64,000 bases of DNA, taken from the NCBI RefSeq assembly GCF_002813375.1, contig NZ_PHUJ01000003.1:372001-436000 (forward strand), in the 5' to 3' direction. Below the pieces are notes generated by a model. The model was not told the origin of the DNA and made no database searches. It was given only the letters and a program-made list of their open reading frames with translations. Origin of the DNA: Pseudonocardia alni (lineage in GTDB: Bacteria > Actinomycetota > Actinomycetes > Mycobacteriales > Pseudonocardiaceae). The position numbers were made by a program, and so were the translations under genes. Shown in pieces: positions 35,918-46,213 of this stretch; position 1 is the stretch's first letter; every line of letters starts with the position of its first letter.

Positions 35918-37288
35918 ATGAGCACCGACGGCCTGTTCGACATCGACCCCGGGGGCGACGAGCGCGACACCGGTGACGGCGACGCCGTCCGCCCCGACGC
36001 GCCGCTCGCCGCGCGGATGCGCCCGCGCACCCTCGACGAGGTCGTCGGCCAGGCCGACCTGCTCGCACCCGGTGCGCCGCTGCGCCGCCTGCTCGACGGC
36101 GGCGCCGCGGCGTCGGTGCTGCTCTACGGCCCGCCCGGCACCGGCAAGACCACCCTCGCCCGGCTGATGGCCGGCGCCGGGGGAGCGGAGCGGCATTTCG
36201 TCGCCCTGTCGGCGCTCTCGGCCGGGGTGAAGGAGCTGCGGGCCGTCATCTCCGAGGCCCGCCGGCGTCGCGACCGCAGCGGCACCACCACAGTGCTGTT
36301 CATCGACGAGGTGCACCGCTTCTCCCGTACCCAGCAGGACGCCCTGCTCGGCGCGGTCGAGGACCGGCTCGTCCTGCTCGTCGCCGCGACCACCGAGAAC
36401 CCGTCGTTCTCCGTCGTGTCCCCGCTGCTGTCCCGCTCCCTGGTGCTGCAGCTGCAGTCCCTCGGGGAGGACGACGTGCGCACCCTGCTCCGGCGCGCCG
36501 TCACCTCCGAACGGGGCCTGAACGCGACCGTCGCGCTCGCCGAGGACGGCGAACAGGCACTGGTCCGGCTCTCCGCTGGCGACGGGCGCCGCGCGCTCAC
36601 CGCGCTGGAGGCGGCCGCCGACGGTGTCCTCGGCGCCGGCGGCGACCCGGTGATCGACCTCGCCGCCGTCGAGCGCGCCGTCACCGAGGTCGCCGTGCGC
36701 TACGACCGCGCGGGCGACCAGCACTACGACGTCATCAGCGCGTTCATCAAGTCCATCCGCGGCTCCGACCCCGACGCCGCCCTGCACTACCTGGCCCGGA
36801 TGCTCGTCGCGGGGGAGGACGCCCGGTTCATCGCGCGACGGCTGATGATCCACGCCTCGGAGGACGTCGGGCTGGCCGACCCGACCGCGCTGCCCGCCGC
36901 GACCGCGGCCGCCCAGGTCGTGCAGCTCGTCGGGATGCCGGAGGCGCGGATCGCGCTCGCCCAGGTCACGGTGCACCTGGCGACCGCACCCAAGTCGAAC
37001 GCGGTGATCACCGCGATCGACGCCGCAATGGCCGACGTCCGCTCCGGCAGGGTCGGCGGGGTGCCCCCGCACCTGCGCGACGGCCACTACGCCGGCGCGC
37101 AGAAGCTCGGCAACGCCGTCGGCTACCGCTACCCGCACGACGACCCCGACGGCGTCCTGCGCCAGCAGTACCCGCCCGACGACGTCGTCGGCGTCGACTA
37201 CTACGCGCCGTCCGGGCGCGGGCACGAACGCGTCCTCGCCGAGCGCCTGCCCAAGCTGCGCCGCGTCGTACGCGGCACCCGGGACTGA
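35918..37288 (+). CDS. rarA: Replication-associated recombination protein RarA (MgsA)
   Basis: 456 residues. Tetrameric AAA+ clamp-loader-like ATPase acting at stalled forks and gaps. [16 protein letters not shown] opens the core; Walker A is [11 protein letters not shown], Walker [11 protein letters not shown], sensor 1 [11 protein letters not shown], and the arginine-finger region is [10 protein letters not shown]. The C-terminal half (about 260-450) carries the MgsA oligomerisation signature [21 protein letters not shown] and [12 protein letters not shown] 35918 is preceded by CAGGCT as possible -10 and no ribosome site, again suggesting a leaderless start. Ends 10 bases before a convergent protease gene. 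Confidence 0.96.
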   Translation: MSTDGLFDIDPGGDERDTGDGDAVRPDAPLAARMRPRTLDEVVGQADLLAPGAPLRRLLDGGAAASVLLYGPPGTGKTTLARLMAGAGGAERHFVALSALSAGVKELRAVISEARRRRDRSGTTTVLFIDEVHRFSRTQQDALLGAVEDRLVLLVAATTENPSFSVVSPLLSRSLVLQLQSLGEDDVRTLLRRAVTSERGLNATVALAEDGEQALVRLSAGDGRRALTALEAAADGVLGAGGDPVIDLAAVERAVTEVAVRYDRAGDQHYDVISAFIKSIRGSDPDAALHYLARMLVAGEDARFIARRLMIHASEDVGLADPTALPAATAAAQVVQLVGMPEARIALAQVTVHLATAPKSNAVITAIDAAMADVRSGRVGGVPPHLRDGHYAGAQKLGNAVGYRYPHDDPDGVLRQQYPPDDVVGVDYYAPSGRGHERVLAERLPKLRRVVRGTRD

Positions 37289-37298
37289 GCCCGCGCGC

Positions 37299-38351
37299 TC
37301 AGCCGGTGGTCAGGGTCAGCCCGAGCGCCCCGGTCGCGGTGCGGATCGGGGTGAAGTAGCTGGTGCAGTTGCCGTCGCCGCCCGCACCGGTGTGCACGCC
37401 CTGGGCCTGCCCGGACGAGGTGATGTAGGGGGCGCCGGAGTCGCCCTCCTGCGCGCACGCCGCCACCGAGGTCAGCCCGGACTGGCTCTGGCCCTCGAAG
37501 TTCACCGTCATGTCGGTGCGCTGGACCGTGCCGCAGGACCGCCCGCTGGTGGACCCGTACAGGCAGACCGTGGAGCCCACGGGCGCCGGACGGCTCCCGG
37601 CCACCCGGATCCCCGACACGGTCGCCGACACGCCGCCCGGCTCGACCGCGATCGCGCCGACGTCCACCCCGCGGCCCGCGGTCTCGACCTCGGAGCCGAT
37701 CGTCGAGCCGTCGCCGGCGGACCAGGACGACGAGCCCCGGGTGCAGTGCCCGGCGGTGATCAGCCAGTCGCTGCTGCCGTCGGAGGCGGCGAACCCGGCC
37801 GTACAGCGGCGGGTCCCGTCGGTGATGGTGTCGCCCCCGCCGACCGCGGCCTGCCGGTGCGCCGGCGCCGCCACCCGCTCCACCCGCACCGCGGACGGGT
37901 CGAGACCGCCGGTCAGGCCCGCGGCCAGCGCGTCGGCGCCCGGCCCGTCGACGACGCTCACGACGACCTGCTCGGTGCGGGGGTCGACGCCGTAGGAGTC
38001 CAGACCGGCGGGCATCCCCGTCGCGGTGCGCCCGGCCAGCGCCGAGAGCACCGCGGCCGGGTCGCGGCGCGGCTCGTCGCGCACCACCGGCGTCGCGCCG
38101 AGCGCGGTGACCAGCGGCGCGGCCGCGGCGTCCCAGGTGCCCACCATCAGCCGTCCGTCGGCCAGCCACGTCCCGGCCAGCGCGGGCCCGAGGGCCTCGG
38201 TCACCGCGGGCACCAGCGCCGCGGCGGCGTCCTCGCCGACCGTGACCGGGGGGAGCGCCGGGCCCGCGGTCGCCGGCACGGCCACCCCCACACCGATCGC
38301 GACGGTGCCGAGAGCGGCGAGCAGGAGGCGGTGCGGGCGACGCAGAGACAC
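37299..38351 (-). CDS. Secreted serine protease of the streptogrisin/alpha-lytic type (S1E)
   Basis: 350 residues. Signal peptide (about 1-30, ending VPATAG), a pro-region of about 140 residues with the alpha-lytic prodomain motif VVVSVVDGPGADAL, and a mature chymotrypsin-fold protease from about 170. Catalytic triad: His202 in LITAGHC, Asp230 in GVDVGAIAV and Ser305 in EGDSGAPYI. Cys183/Cys203, Cys263/Cys273 and Cys299/Cys329 are consistent with three disulfides. It would be exported by Sec, self-process, and degrade extracellular protein. GTG 38351 begins directly at the basic n-region. The 373-bp region to the divergent sigma factor gene holds its promoter. Confidence 0.94.
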   Translation of the reverse strand: MSLRRPHRLLLAALGTVAIGVGVAVPATAGPALPPVTVGEDAAAALVPAVTEALGPALAGTWLADGRLMVGTWDAAAAPLVTALGATPVVRDEPRRDPAAVLSALAGRTATGMPAGLDSYGVDPRTEQVVVSVVDGPGADALAAGLTGGLDPSAVRVERVAAPAHRQAAVGGGDTITDGTRRCTAGFAASDGSSDWLITAGHCTRGSSSWSAGDGSTIGSEVETAGRGVDVGAIAVEPGGVSATVSGIRVAGSRPAPVGSTVCLYGSTSGRSCGTVQRTDMTVNFEGQSQSGLTSVAACAQEGDSGAPYITSSGQAQGVHTGAGGDGNCTSYFTPIRTATGALGLTLTTG

Positions 38352-38724
38352 GAGCGGTCCTTCGGGCGAGCGGAGCGTGACACCCGGCCCAACGACGCCG
38401 CTCCGCCCGGGTCACGGCCCGCAGGCGGAGGACACTCCTCCGGCAGGGGTGGACGTCCGTCCGTGCCCGAGGTCTCCCCATGAGGACCAAAGCCCCTACT
38501 GTCCGTCTACCTATACCGCAAATTGTGCATGTTGATTGACCCCGAAAGGGTGCACCGGAAAGGTTGATCGCAGGCCGGGGCGCGGCCGAGCGGACCTGCC
38601 GGCAGCGCCGACCACCACCGGCGGAGGACAGCGCGACAGTCGCACCGCCCGACCTCTCCCGGGTCGGGCGGGCGGTGCCGGCGCCTGACGCGGCCCCGGG
38701 TCGCGACCGAGGAGAGCTGGGCAG
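38352..38724. promoter_or_regulatory. 373-bp divergent control region, protease / sigma factor
   Basis: No gene supported. It includes a distinctly AT-rich island (about 38500-38570), rare in this genome, where promoters of the two divergent genes are most likely; minus-strand GGTATAG (near 38512) would suit a -10 for the protease. A DosR-like box lies at 38483-38497. GGAG at 38712-38715 is the ribosome site for the sigma factor. Confidence 0.45.
38483..38497. promoter_or_regulatory. DosR/DevR-like box (weak)
   Basis: AGGACCAAAGCCCCT resembles the hypoxia-regulator box GGGACC-NNN-GNCCC known from actinobacteria, with one deviation in the left arm. It stands alone and there is no dosRS pair in the window. 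Confidence 0.3.
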
Positions 38725-39474
38725 ATGCACGACGGACCCGTGGCCATCGCGACCGCACCCGAGGACGCCGCCGAGGAGGCCGACCACCGGCAGGCGGCGG
38801 ACCTCCTCCCGCCGGAGGTGCTGGCCGCGGCCGTCGCAGGCGACGAGCGCGCGGTCGCGCTGCTCCTGGCCAAGGTGCACCCCCAGGTGGAGCGCTTCTG
38901 CCGGGCCCGGCTGGGCCGGCGCGAGACGATCCTCGGCTCGGCCGACGACGTCGCGCAGGACGTCTGCATGGCCGTGCTCTCCGTGCTCCCGACCTACCGG
39001 CCGTCGGGGATGTCGTTCCGGGCGTTCGTGTTCGGCATCGCCCGGCACAAGGTCGCCGACGCGTTCCGGGCGATGGCCCGCAACCGCTGCGACGCCGTCG
39101 AGGAGCTCCCCGAGCGGTTCAGCCGCGAGGACGACCCGGAGCAGGTCGTGCTCGACGCCGAGCGCAACGACCGCCTGTCCGAGCTCATGGGCCTGCTCGG
39201 CCCGCGCCAGGTCGAGATCCTCACGCTGCGCATCGCGGTCGGGCTGAGCGCGGAGGAGACCGCCGACGCGCTCGGCTCCACCCCCGGCGCGGTCCGCGTC
39301 GCCCAGCACCGCGCGCTGCAGCGGCTGCGACGCGAGCTCGAGGACCGCGCGTCCCGCCGGGCCGGCGTCCGGGTCGTCGCCGTCCCCGTCCCGCGGACCC
39401 CCGTCCGCACCCCCCGCGTCCTCGTCCCCGCGCCGCGGACCCCCCTCGACGCCCCGCTGCCGGTCGCGGTCTGA
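38725..39474 (+). CDS. sigD: SigD/ShbA-like ECF-type sigma factor
   Basis: 249 residues. Region 2 (about 55-115) contains [18 protein letters not shown] and [19 protein letters not shown]; region 4 (about 155-205) contains [44 protein letters not shown] (quoted in full only as motif starts and ends), nearly the same as mycobacterial SigD and Streptomyces ShbA in the [18 protein letters not shown] part. ShbA transcribes hrdB in Streptomyces; SigD acts in stationary phase in mycobacteria. The C-terminal 40 residues are a Pro/Val/Arg-rich tail. No anti-sigma gene (rsdA) follows. Start at ATG 38725 with GGAGAG upstream. Confidence 0.9.
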   Translation: MHDGPVAIATAPEDAAEEADHRQAADLLPPEVLAAAVAGDERAVALLLAKVHPQVERFCRARLGRRETILGSADDVAQDVCMAVLSVLPTYRPSGMSFRAFVFGIARHKVADAFRAMARNRCDAVEELPERFSREDDPEQVVLDAERNDRLSELMGLLGPRQVEILTLRIAVGLSAEETADALGSTPGAVRVAQHRALQRLRRELEDRASRRAGVRVVAVPVPRTPVRTPRVLVPAPRTPLDAPLPVAV

Positions 39475-39545
39475 CCGGAGCGAGACGGCGGACCCGCCGA
39501 CCCTCCGGTCGACCCCCCGGACCGGGAGCACGGCGGGACCCGCAG

Positions 39546-39589
39546 ACGGCCGGTGCCGGTGCGCTCGGGCGCGCACCGGCACCGGCCGT
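39546..39589 (+). terminator. 19-bp perfect hairpin after the sigma factor gene
   Basis: 39546-39564 pairs with 39571-39589 without mismatch around the 6-base loop TCGGGC. No U-tract. It lies 72 bases after the sigma gene and 20 before the TAACCT -10 candidate (39609-39614) for alaS, so it should insulate the two. Confidence 0.7.
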
Positions 39590-39733
39590 CCCCTCCTCCG
39601 GGTGCCGGTAACCTGGCACGACCGGCCTCCCGCGGCGTCCCCACGCCGCGCGGCCTACGGTGTGGCGCGGGCGCAGGGCGCCCGCCCCGTCGCCGACCCG
39701 TCGCCAGCCGTACCCGTCACGAGAGACCCACCG

Positions 39734-42406
39734 GTGCAGACCCACGAGATCGTCCGTCGTTACACCGCCCACTTCGAGAGCAACGGGCACACGCCCGTCC
39801 CCAGCGCCTCACTGATCCTCGAGGATCCGCAGCTGCTGTTCGTCAACGCGGGCATGGTGCAGTTCAAGCCGTACTTCCTCGGCGACGTCCCCGCGCCCTA
39901 CCCGCGCGCGACGTCGATCCAGAAGTGCGTCCGCACCCCGGACATCGACGAGGTCGGCAAGACCACCCGGCACACCACGTTCTTCCAGATGGCCGGGAAC
40001 TTCTCCTTCGGCGACTACTTCAAGCGCGGCGCCATCGAGTTCGCCTGGTCGCTGATCACCCGCAGCCAGGACGAGGGCGGCTACGGCTTCGACCCCGAGA
40101 TCATCTGGGTCACCGTCTACCACGACGACGACGAGGCCATCGCGCTCTGGAAGGAGATCGCCGGCCTGCCCGAGGAGCGCATCCAGCGCCGCGGCGGCGA
40201 CGACAACTACTGGGACATGGGCGTCCCCGGCCCCGGCGGCCCCTGCTCGGAGATCTACGTCGACCGCGGCCCGGAGTTCGGCGCCGAGGGCGGCCCCGAG
40301 GCCGACGAGGACCGCTACCTCGAGATCTGGAACCTCGTCTTCATGCAGGACGAGCGCGGCGCGCTGTCCCCGAAGAAGGGGCACCCCCCGATCGGCACCC
40401 TGCCGCACAAGAACATCGACACCGGGATGGGTGTTGAGCGGGTCGCGTTCCTGCTCCAGGGCGTCAACAACGTCTACGAGACCGACCTCGTCCGCCCGGT
40501 CATCGCCAAGGCCGAGGAGCTGTCCGGGAAGCGCTACGGCGCGGGTGGCCCGGACGGCGAGATCGACGACGTGCGCTTCCGCGTCATCGCCGACCACGCC
40601 CGCTCGTCGCTGATGATCGTCGGCGACGGCGTCACCCCCGGCAACGAGGGCCGCGGCTACGTGCTGCGCCGGCTGCTGCGCCGCATCGTGCGCTCGGCCC
40701 GGCTGCTCGGCGTCACCGGGCCGTGCCTGGGCGAGTTCGCCGCCGTCGTCCGCGACACCATGGCGCCGACCTACCCCGAGCTCGCCACCGACTTCGAGCG
40801 GATCTCCGCGGTCATCCGGGCCGAGGAGGACACCTTCCGCGCCACGCTGACCGCCGGCGAGCGGATCTTCGAGGGCGCGGTGTCCCGCGCCCGTTCCGCC
40901 GGCAGCGACACCCTGCCCGGCGACCAGGCGTTCGCGCTGCACGACACCTACGGCTTCCCGATCGACCTGACGCTGGAGATGGCCGCCGAGGCCGGGCTGT
41001 CCGTCGACCGGGAGCGCTTCACCGCGCTCATGGACGAGCAGCGCTCGCGGGCCAAGGCCGACGCCGCCGGGCGCAAGGTCGGCTTCGTCGACGCCTCGGT
41101 CTACCGCGCCGTCCTCGACACCCACGGCGCCACCGACTTCCTCGGCTACCAGACGCTGCAGTCGGAGTCCCGCGTCGTCGGGCTGCTGCGCGACGGCGCC
41201 ACCGTGCCCGCCGCCCACGAGGGCGAGCAGGTCGAGGTGCTGCTCGACCGCACCCCGTTCTACGCCGAGGCGGGCGGCCAGCAGGCCGACACCGGCCTGC
41301 TGCGCGGCGCGTCCTTCGAGGTCCGGGTCGACGACGTCCAGTCCCCGGTGGCCGGGCTGCGGGTGCACCGCGGCGTCGTCACCGCCGGCACCGTGACCCT
41401 CGACGCCGAGGTCGTCGCCGAGGTCGACCGCACCCGCCGGTCCGCGATCTCGCGCGCGCACACCGCCACCCACCTCGTGCACGCCGGGGTCCGCGGCGCG
41501 CTCGGCAGCGCCGCCGCCCAGGCCGGGTCGCTCAACGCCCCGGGCCGGCTGCGGTTCGACTTCACCTCCCCGACCGGGGCCGTGCCGCCCGCGGCGCTGG
41601 TCGAGATCGAGGAGGAGGTCAACTCCGTGCTCCAGGAGGACCGGGAGATCCAGACCTACGAGACCTCCATCGACGAGGCCCGCACGCTCGGCGCGATGAT
41701 GCTGTTCGGTGAGAAGTACGGCGACCGCGTGCGCGTCGTCGACATGGGCGACTACTCGCGCGAGCTGTGCGGTGGCACCCACGTCGGGCGCACCGGCGAG
41801 CTCGGCCTGGTCCGGGTGCTGTCCGAGGCCTCCATCGGCTCCGGGGTGCGCCGCGTCGAGGCGCTGGTCGGGCTGGACGCCTTCAAGCACGCCACCACCG
41901 AGCACCTGCTGGTCAACCAGCTCGCCGACCAGCTCAAGGCCCGCCCGGAGGAGCTGCCGGAGCGGATCAACGGGATCGTCGAGCGGCTGCGGACCGCCGA
42001 GCGCGACCTGGAGAAGCACCGCGCCGACGCCGTCCTGGCCTCGGCCGGGGCGCTCGCCCAGCAGGCCGAGGACCTCGACGGGACCGCCCTGGTCGCCGTC
42101 ACCGCTCCCGACGGTGTCGGTGGCAACGACCTGCGGACCCTCGCCGCCGACGTCCGGGGCAAGCTGGGCGACCGGCCCGGCGTGGTCGTGCTGTTCGGCG
42201 TCGACGGGGAGAAGGTGTCCTTCGTCGTCGCCACCACGAAGGCGGCCCGGGACAACGGGATCGCCGCCGGGAAGCTGATCGGGGAGTTCGCCGCGGCCGT
42301 CGGCGGGCGCGGCGGCGGCAAGCCCGACCTCGCCCAGGGCGGTGGCACCGACCCGGCCGGGATCGACGCCGCGGTGCAGAAGCTGCGCGCCGCGCTGCGT
42401 CCGTGA
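39734..42406 (+). CDS. alaS: Alanyl-tRNA synthetase
   Basis: 890 residues. N-terminal class II core: [18 protein letters not shown], motif 2 region [21 protein letters not shown] and [20 protein letters not shown] (in part). The editing domain has [10 protein letters not shown] (HxxxH) and [13 protein letters not shown] (the Cys-His zinc motif), so mischarged Ser/Gly-tRNA can be cleared. The C-Ala oligomerisation domain ends the protein ([13 protein letters not shown]). GTG 39734 is set by the conserved TxxEIRxxF-like start; upstream frame codes non-conserved residues. The stop overlaps ruvX, continuing the alaS-ruvX-mltG order shared with mycobacteria. Confidence 0.98.
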   Translation: MQTHEIVRRYTAHFESNGHTPVPSASLILEDPQLLFVNAGMVQFKPYFLGDVPAPYPRATSIQKCVRTPDIDEVGKTTRHTTFFQMAGNFSFGDYFKRGAIEFAWSLITRSQDEGGYGFDPEIIWVTVYHDDDEAIALWKEIAGLPEERIQRRGGDDNYWDMGVPGPGGPCSEIYVDRGPEFGAEGGPEADEDRYLEIWNLVFMQDERGALSPKKGHPPIGTLPHKNIDTGMGVERVAFLLQGVNNVYETDLVRPVIAKAEELSGKRYGAGGPDGEIDDVRFRVIADHARSSLMIVGDGVTPGNEGRGYVLRRLLRRIVRSARLLGVTGPCLGEFAAVVRDTMAPTYPELATDFERISAVIRAEEDTFRATLTAGERIFEGAVSRARSAGSDTLPGDQAFALHDTYGFPIDLTLEMAAEAGLSVDRERFTALMDEQRSRAKADAAGRKVGFVDASVYRAVLDTHGATDFLGYQTLQSESRVVGLLRDGATVPAAHEGEQVEVLLDRTPFYAEAGGQQADTGLLRGASFEVRVDDVQSPVAGLRVHRGVVTAGTVTLDAEVVAEVDRTRRSAISRAHTATHLVHAGVRGALGSAAAQAGSLNAPGRLRFDFTSPTGAVPPAALVEIEEEVNSVLQEDREIQTYETSIDEARTLGAMMLFGEKYGDRVRVVDMGDYSRELCGGTHVGRTGELGLVRVLSEASIGSGVRRVEALVGLDAFKHATTEHLLVNQLADQLKARPEELPERINGIVERLRTAERDLEKHRADAVLASAGALAQQAEDLDGTALVAVTAPDGVGGNDLRTLAADVRGKLGDRPGVVVLFGVDGEKVSFVVATTKAARDNGIAAGKLIGEFAAAVGGRGGGKPDLAQGGGTDPAGIDAAVQKLRAALRP

Positions 42407-42852
42407 CCCTCACCCGCGGGCGGCGCCTGGGCATCGACGTCGGCGCCGTCCGCGTCGGGGTCGCCCTGTGCGACCCGGACGGGATCCTCGCGACCCCGGT
42501 CGAGACCGTGCCCCGCGACGCCGAGGGCGGCGCCGACGTGCGCCGGATCGCCGCGCTGGTGGCCGAGCACGACGTCGTCGGCGTCGTGCTCGGGCTGCCC
42601 CGGAACCTGCGCGGCGAGGACGGTCCGGCCGCCGTCGCCGCACGGGAGTTCGCCGCCGCGCTGGAGGCGGGGCTCGCCGCGGCCGGGTGCGCGGTCCCGA
42701 TCGAGCTGACCGACGAGCGGATGACGACCGTCGTCGCGACCCGGCAGCTGGCCGGGCGCGGCGTGCGCGGCCGCAAGCAGCGTGCGGTCATCGACCAGCA
42801 GGCCGCGGTGGCCATCCTGCAGGGCTGGCTGGATACCACCCGCGGAACCTGA
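42403..42852 (+). CDS. ruvX: Putative pre-16S rRNA nuclease RuvX/YqgF
   Basis: 149 residues. RNase H-fold protein that in E. coli trims the 5' end of 16S r[21 protein letters not shown] carries the first catalytic Asp, [18 protein letters not shown] is the family signature, [12 protein letters not shown] supplies Glu and [15 protein letters not shown] the last Asp. GTG 42403 overlaps the alaS stop (GTGA), and mltG begins 99 bases after its end. Confidence 0.95.
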   Translation: MTLTRGRRLGIDVGAVRVGVALCDPDGILATPVETVPRDAEGGADVRRIAALVAEHDVVGVVLGLPRNLRGEDGPAAVAAREFAAALEAGLAAAGCAVPIELTDERMTTVVATRQLAGRGVRGRKQRAVIDQQAAVAILQGWLDTTRGT

Positions 42853-42951
42853 TCACCGTGACCGGGGGTGACCACGGGCCGGGTCCGCGGCGGATACCCT
42901 CGAGCCCGTGACCGGCGCCGGCGAGAACGACGTGACGTCCCGGGGCCCGAT

Positions 42952-44088
42952 GTGAGCGTGACCGCGGGGCCCGTACGACACCGTCCGACCCCGGTGCACT
43001 TCCGGCGGCGGCGGCTCGCCCTGCTGGGGTCGGCGTTGCTGGCCGGCGCGGTACTCGTCGCCGTCGGCCTGTACCTGCGCGGCGCCGACGACTACGCCGG
43101 TTCCGGGAGTGGATCGGTCGTGGTGCTGGTGGAGTCGGGCGACTCCACCAGCGCGATCGGGGAGACCCTGGTCGGGCTGGACGTGGTGAAGTCCCGGGCC
43201 GCGTTCGTCGAGGCCGCCGCCGAGGAGCCCGACATCCAGCGGGTCCAGCCCGGTTACTACGAGCTGCGATCGCAGATGTCCGGCGACTCCGCGGTGGAGG
43301 GGCTGCTCGACCCGGAGCGGCGCGTCGGGTTCTTCGACGTCAAGGGCGGCGTCCAGCTCGACGACACCCGCGCCCCGGACGGCACCGTCTCCCCGGGCGT
43401 GCTGTCCCAGATCTCCCGCGCCACCTGCCTCGGCACCGCGGACGGGGACGCCCGCTGCACCGACGTCGACGCGCTGCGCGCCGCGATGGCCGACGCCGAC
43501 CCGGCCTCGATCGCCGTCCCCGAATGGGCCCGCGCGGGCTACCGGGCGGCCGCCCCCGAACGGCGGATGGAGGGACTGGTCGCCCCCGGGCCGTACGACC
43601 TGGACCCGCGCGGCACCCCGGAGCAGGTGCTGCGCCAGGTGCTCACCGCGTCGGCGACCAGGCTGGAGGCCGCCGGGCTGGGCGGGGAGAACGCCTACCG
43701 CACCCTCGTCCTCGCCTCCGTCGTGGAGAAGGAGGCGCTCTTCCCCGACATGCCGAAGGTGGCCCGGGTGATCGAGAACCGGCTCGCGGTGAACCAGCGC
43801 CTGGAGATGGACTCCACCGTCAACTACCCGCTCGACGTGCAGGCGCTGCGCACCACGGCCGAGGCCCGCAGCACCCCCGGGCCGTACAACACCTACCTCA
43901 ACACCGGGCTGCCGCCGACGCCCGTCGCCTCGGTGTCCACCGCGGCGCTGTCGGCCGCGGAGTCCCCGGCCGCGGGCCCGTGGCTGTTCTTCGTGCGGTG
44001 CACCACCGAGGGCGCCTCCTGCTTCGCCACGACCTACCCCGAGCACCTCGGCAACGTCGACCGCGCCCGCGCCGCCGGAGCGTTCTGA
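42952..44088 (+). CDS. mltG: Endolytic murein transglycosylase MltG
   Basis: 378 residues. Cuts nascent glycan strands and so sets peptidoglycan chain length. Short basic cytoplasmic tail, one membrane helix (about 25-46), a LysM-like region (SGDSTSAIGETL, about 65-110), then the YceG domain with LVLASVVEKEAL, whose first Glu is the catalytic residue, plus VIENRLAVNQRLEMDSTVNY and SPGPYNTYLNTGLPPTP-like STPGPYNTYLNTGLPPTPV. Start GTG 42952 (VSVTAGP) or GTG 42958. In mycobacteria aroE follows here; in this window a dehydrogenase gene does. Confidence 0.95.
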   Translation: MSVTAGPVRHRPTPVHFRRRRLALLGSALLAGAVLVAVGLYLRGADDYAGSGSGSVVVLVESGDSTSAIGETLVGLDVVKSRAAFVEAAAEEPDIQRVQPGYYELRSQMSGDSAVEGLLDPERRVGFFDVKGGVQLDDTRAPDGTVSPGVLSQISRATCLGTADGDARCTDVDALRAAMADADPASIAVPEWARAGYRAAAPERRMEGLVAPGPYDLDPRGTPEQVLRQVLTASATRLEAAGLGGENAYRTLVLASVVEKEALFPDMPKVARVIENRLAVNQRLEMDSTVNYPLDVQALRTTAEARSTPGPYNTYLNTGLPPTPVASVSTAALSAAESPAAGPWLFFVRCTTEGASCFATTYPEHLGNVDRARAAGAF

Positions 44089-44192
44089 CCCATCACCGGG
44101 CGCGCATGCAACCTGGGCCCAACCCGTGACGGCGCTCACCCCCCGCCGGTAGACCGGGCCCTGACAGCGACGTCAGGCGAGAGGAGCCAGCG

Positions 44193-45245
44193 ATGCGTGC
44201 GGTCGTCTACCGGGGGCCCGGGGACCTCGATATCACCGACGTGCCCGAGGGCGAGGTGGGTCCCGGCGAGGTCCGTCTCCAGGTCGGGTTCAACGGCATC
44301 TGCGGCTCGGACCTGCACGAGTACTACGCGGGCCCGATCTTCATCCCGAACGGGGAGAAGCACCCGCTGACCGGCCGCGAGCTGCCGCTGACCCTCGGCC
44401 ACGAGTTCTCCGGCACCGTCGTCGAGATCGGGGCCGGCGTCGAGGGCGTCGCCGAGGGCGACCGGGTCGCGGTGATGCCGCTCTACACCTGCGGGACCTG
44501 CTCACGCTGTTCCGAGGGCCGCTACAACGTGTGCGCGCAGATCGGCTTCCACGGTCTGATGGCCGACGGCGGCATGGCCGAGACGACCGTCGTCCCGGCG
44601 CACATGCTGCACCCGCTGCCGGAGAACGTGTCGCTGGAGATGGGCGCGCTCGTCGAACCCATGGCCGTGGCCTACCACGCGGCCGAGCTCGGCGGGGTGA
44701 ACCCGGGCGACACGGCGCTGGTGTTCGGCGCCGGGCCGATCGGGATCGGCCTGTGGTTCGCGCTGCGCGGCATGGGCGTGGAGGACGTCCGCGTCGTCGA
44801 GCCGTCGGCGACCCGGCGCGGCGCGATCGAGCGGCTCGGCGCGCACACCCTCGACCCGACCGCCCAGGACGTACCGGCGATCGTGGCAGACCTGACGAAC
44901 GGCCGCGGCGCCGACGCCTGCTACGACGCCGCGGGGGTGGCCCCGGCCGTCGCGACCGCGCTGGAATCGCTGGGGGCGGGCCGCCCGATGGTGAGCGTCG
45001 CGATCTACGAGACGCCGCTGGTGACCCCGCTGCTCAACCTGGTCCTCGGGGAGTCCCGCATCCAGGGCTCGCTCTGCTACACCCACTCCGACTACCGGGC
45101 GGTGATCGAGCTGATGGCGAAGGGTCACTACGACACCACCGGCTGGATGGAGAAGATCGCCATGCGCGACGTCGTCGAGGAGGGCTTCGAGGCGCTGCAC
45201 GCGGGCCGGAAGATGAAGGTCCTGGTCGACCCGTCCCTGGCCTGA
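44193..45245 (+). CDS. Zinc-dependent (R,R)-butanediol dehydrogenase-like alcohol dehydrogenase
   Basis: 350 residues, medium-chain dehydrogenase. Catalytic zinc ligands: Cys in NGICGSDLHEYY, His-Glu in LGHEFSGTV, and Glu in LVEPMAVAYH. The structural zinc site has four cysteines in TCGTCSRCSEGRYNVC. The Rossmann motif is VFGAGPIGIGL. HEYYAGPIFIP is typical of 2,3-butanediol/acetoin dehydrogenases. It likely interconverts acetoin and butanediol or a related diol with NAD(H). ATG 44193 has AGAGGAG upstream. The neighbouring genes do not form an acetoin operon, so the physiological role is open. Confidence 0.9.
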   Translation: MRAVVYRGPGDLDITDVPEGEVGPGEVRLQVGFNGICGSDLHEYYAGPIFIPNGEKHPLTGRELPLTLGHEFSGTVVEIGAGVEGVAEGDRVAVMPLYTCGTCSRCSEGRYNVCAQIGFHGLMADGGMAETTVVPAHMLHPLPENVSLEMGALVEPMAVAYHAAELGGVNPGDTALVFGAGPIGIGLWFALRGMGVEDVRVVEPSATRRGAIERLGAHTLDPTAQDVPAIVADLTNGRGADACYDAAGVAPAVATALESLGAGRPMVSVAIYETPLVTPLLNLVLGESRIQGSLCYTHSDYRAVIELMAKGHYDTTGWMEKIAMRDVVEEGFEALHAGRKMKVLVDPSLA

Positions 45246-45253
45246 CCCGGGGG

Positions 45254-46126
45254 TCACTGCCCCCAGAAGCCCTCCGGCGGCCGGGGCGAGGGTGCGGCGC
45301 ACGCGTCGGTGATGACGCCCGCGCCGCGCCCCAGGGCGCGGGTGTCGGCGTCGTCGAGGACCCGGGCCGGGAACGGGTCCCCGGCCGACCGGCGGGTCAC
45401 CCCGGGCACCGGCAGCTCCCGGTCCGACGCGGCGAGCACGAGGTTGCCGAACCGGCGTCCGTGCAGCACGTCCGGGGCGGCGACGAGCGCGAGCTCGGCG
45501 AACGCCGCCCCGGCCGTCGCGATCTGGCCGGGCAGGAACGGCCAGGGGGCGCCGTCGCCGAGGTTCGCCACGTGCATCCCGGTCGGCGCGAGCACCCGGC
45601 GGACGGCGGTGAGGAACTCCGCCGTCGTGACCTGGGCCGGGGTACGGGCCCCGGCGAACACGTCGACGACCACGACGTCGAACGACGCGGGCGCGAACCG
45701 GCCGAGGGTGGCGCGCGCCTCCCCCGTGACCACGGCCAGCCCGTCGGCGACCCCCGGGCCCGGCAGCCGGTGCGCGACCAGGGCGGCCAGCTCACCGTCG
45801 AGCTCGACGACGGTCTGGGCCGACCCGGGGCGGGTCGCGGCGACGTAGCGGGCCAGCGTCCACGCCCCGCCGCCCAGGTGCAGTACCCGCAGCGGCACCG
45901 CGGGCGGCGCGGCGAGGTCGACGAGGTGGGCGATCCGGCGGACGTACTCGAACTCGAGGTGCTCGGGGTCGTCGAGGTCCACATGGGACTGGGCCGTCCC
46001 GTCGAGCAGCAGCGTCCACGACGACGGCCGCGCCGCGTCCTGCACCAGCTCGGCGACACCGTGGTCGACCTCGGCGCGGACCACCGCCCCGGCCCGGCGG
46101 TCACCCTGCGGCGCTCTGGAACCCAT
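45254..46126 (-). CDS. Spermidine-synthase-like (PABS-fold) methyltransferase-type protein
   Basis: 290 residues. Rossmann-fold protein with LRVLHLGGGAWTLARYVA as the nucleotide/SAM motif, VVELDGELAALV, SFDVVVVDVFAG and a start GTAQSHVDLDDPEHLEFEYVR region that matches spermidine-synthase-like proteins (TAQSxVDLxDPxxLEFEY). The polyamine-binding residues of true spermidine synthase are not all evident, so it may use another substrate; many actinobacterial paralogs are annotated fused or stand-alone without proof. ATG 46126 has AGG 9 bases upstream; ATG 46135 is an alternative. Divergent from the prepilin peptidase gene and convergent with the dehydrogenase gene. Confidence 0.83.
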   Translation of the reverse strand: MGSRAPQGDRRAGAVVRAEVDHGVAELVQDAARPSSWTLLLDGTAQSHVDLDDPEHLEFEYVRRIAHLVDLAAPPAVPLRVLHLGGGAWTLARYVAATRPGSAQTVVELDGELAALVAHRLPGPGVADGLAVVTGEARATLGRFAPASFDVVVVDVFAGARTPAQVTTAEFLTAVRRVLAPTGMHVANLGDGAPWPFLPGQIATAGAAFAELALVAAPDVLHGRRFGNLVLAASDRELPVPGVTRRSAGDPFPARVLDDADTRALGRGAGVITDACAAPSPRPPEGFWGQ

Positions 46127-46213
46127 TCCGGTCATCCTGCCCGCGCCGGGCGGGTTGTCCACAGGCGGGCAACCCGTCGTTCCGGAGGGCCCGGCCCGGC
46201 CCAGGATCGAGGC

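Noticed and set aside
38500..38570. ydaO-type (c-di-AMP) riboswitch near the secreted protease and sigma factor
   Set aside because: The short GAAAGG-like segments do not assemble into the conserved pseudo-symmetric core.
39590..39733. T-box or other riboswitch in the alaS leader
   Set aside because: No T-box core sequence or specifier loop could be found; only a possible -10 (TAACCT) and a GC-rich leader.
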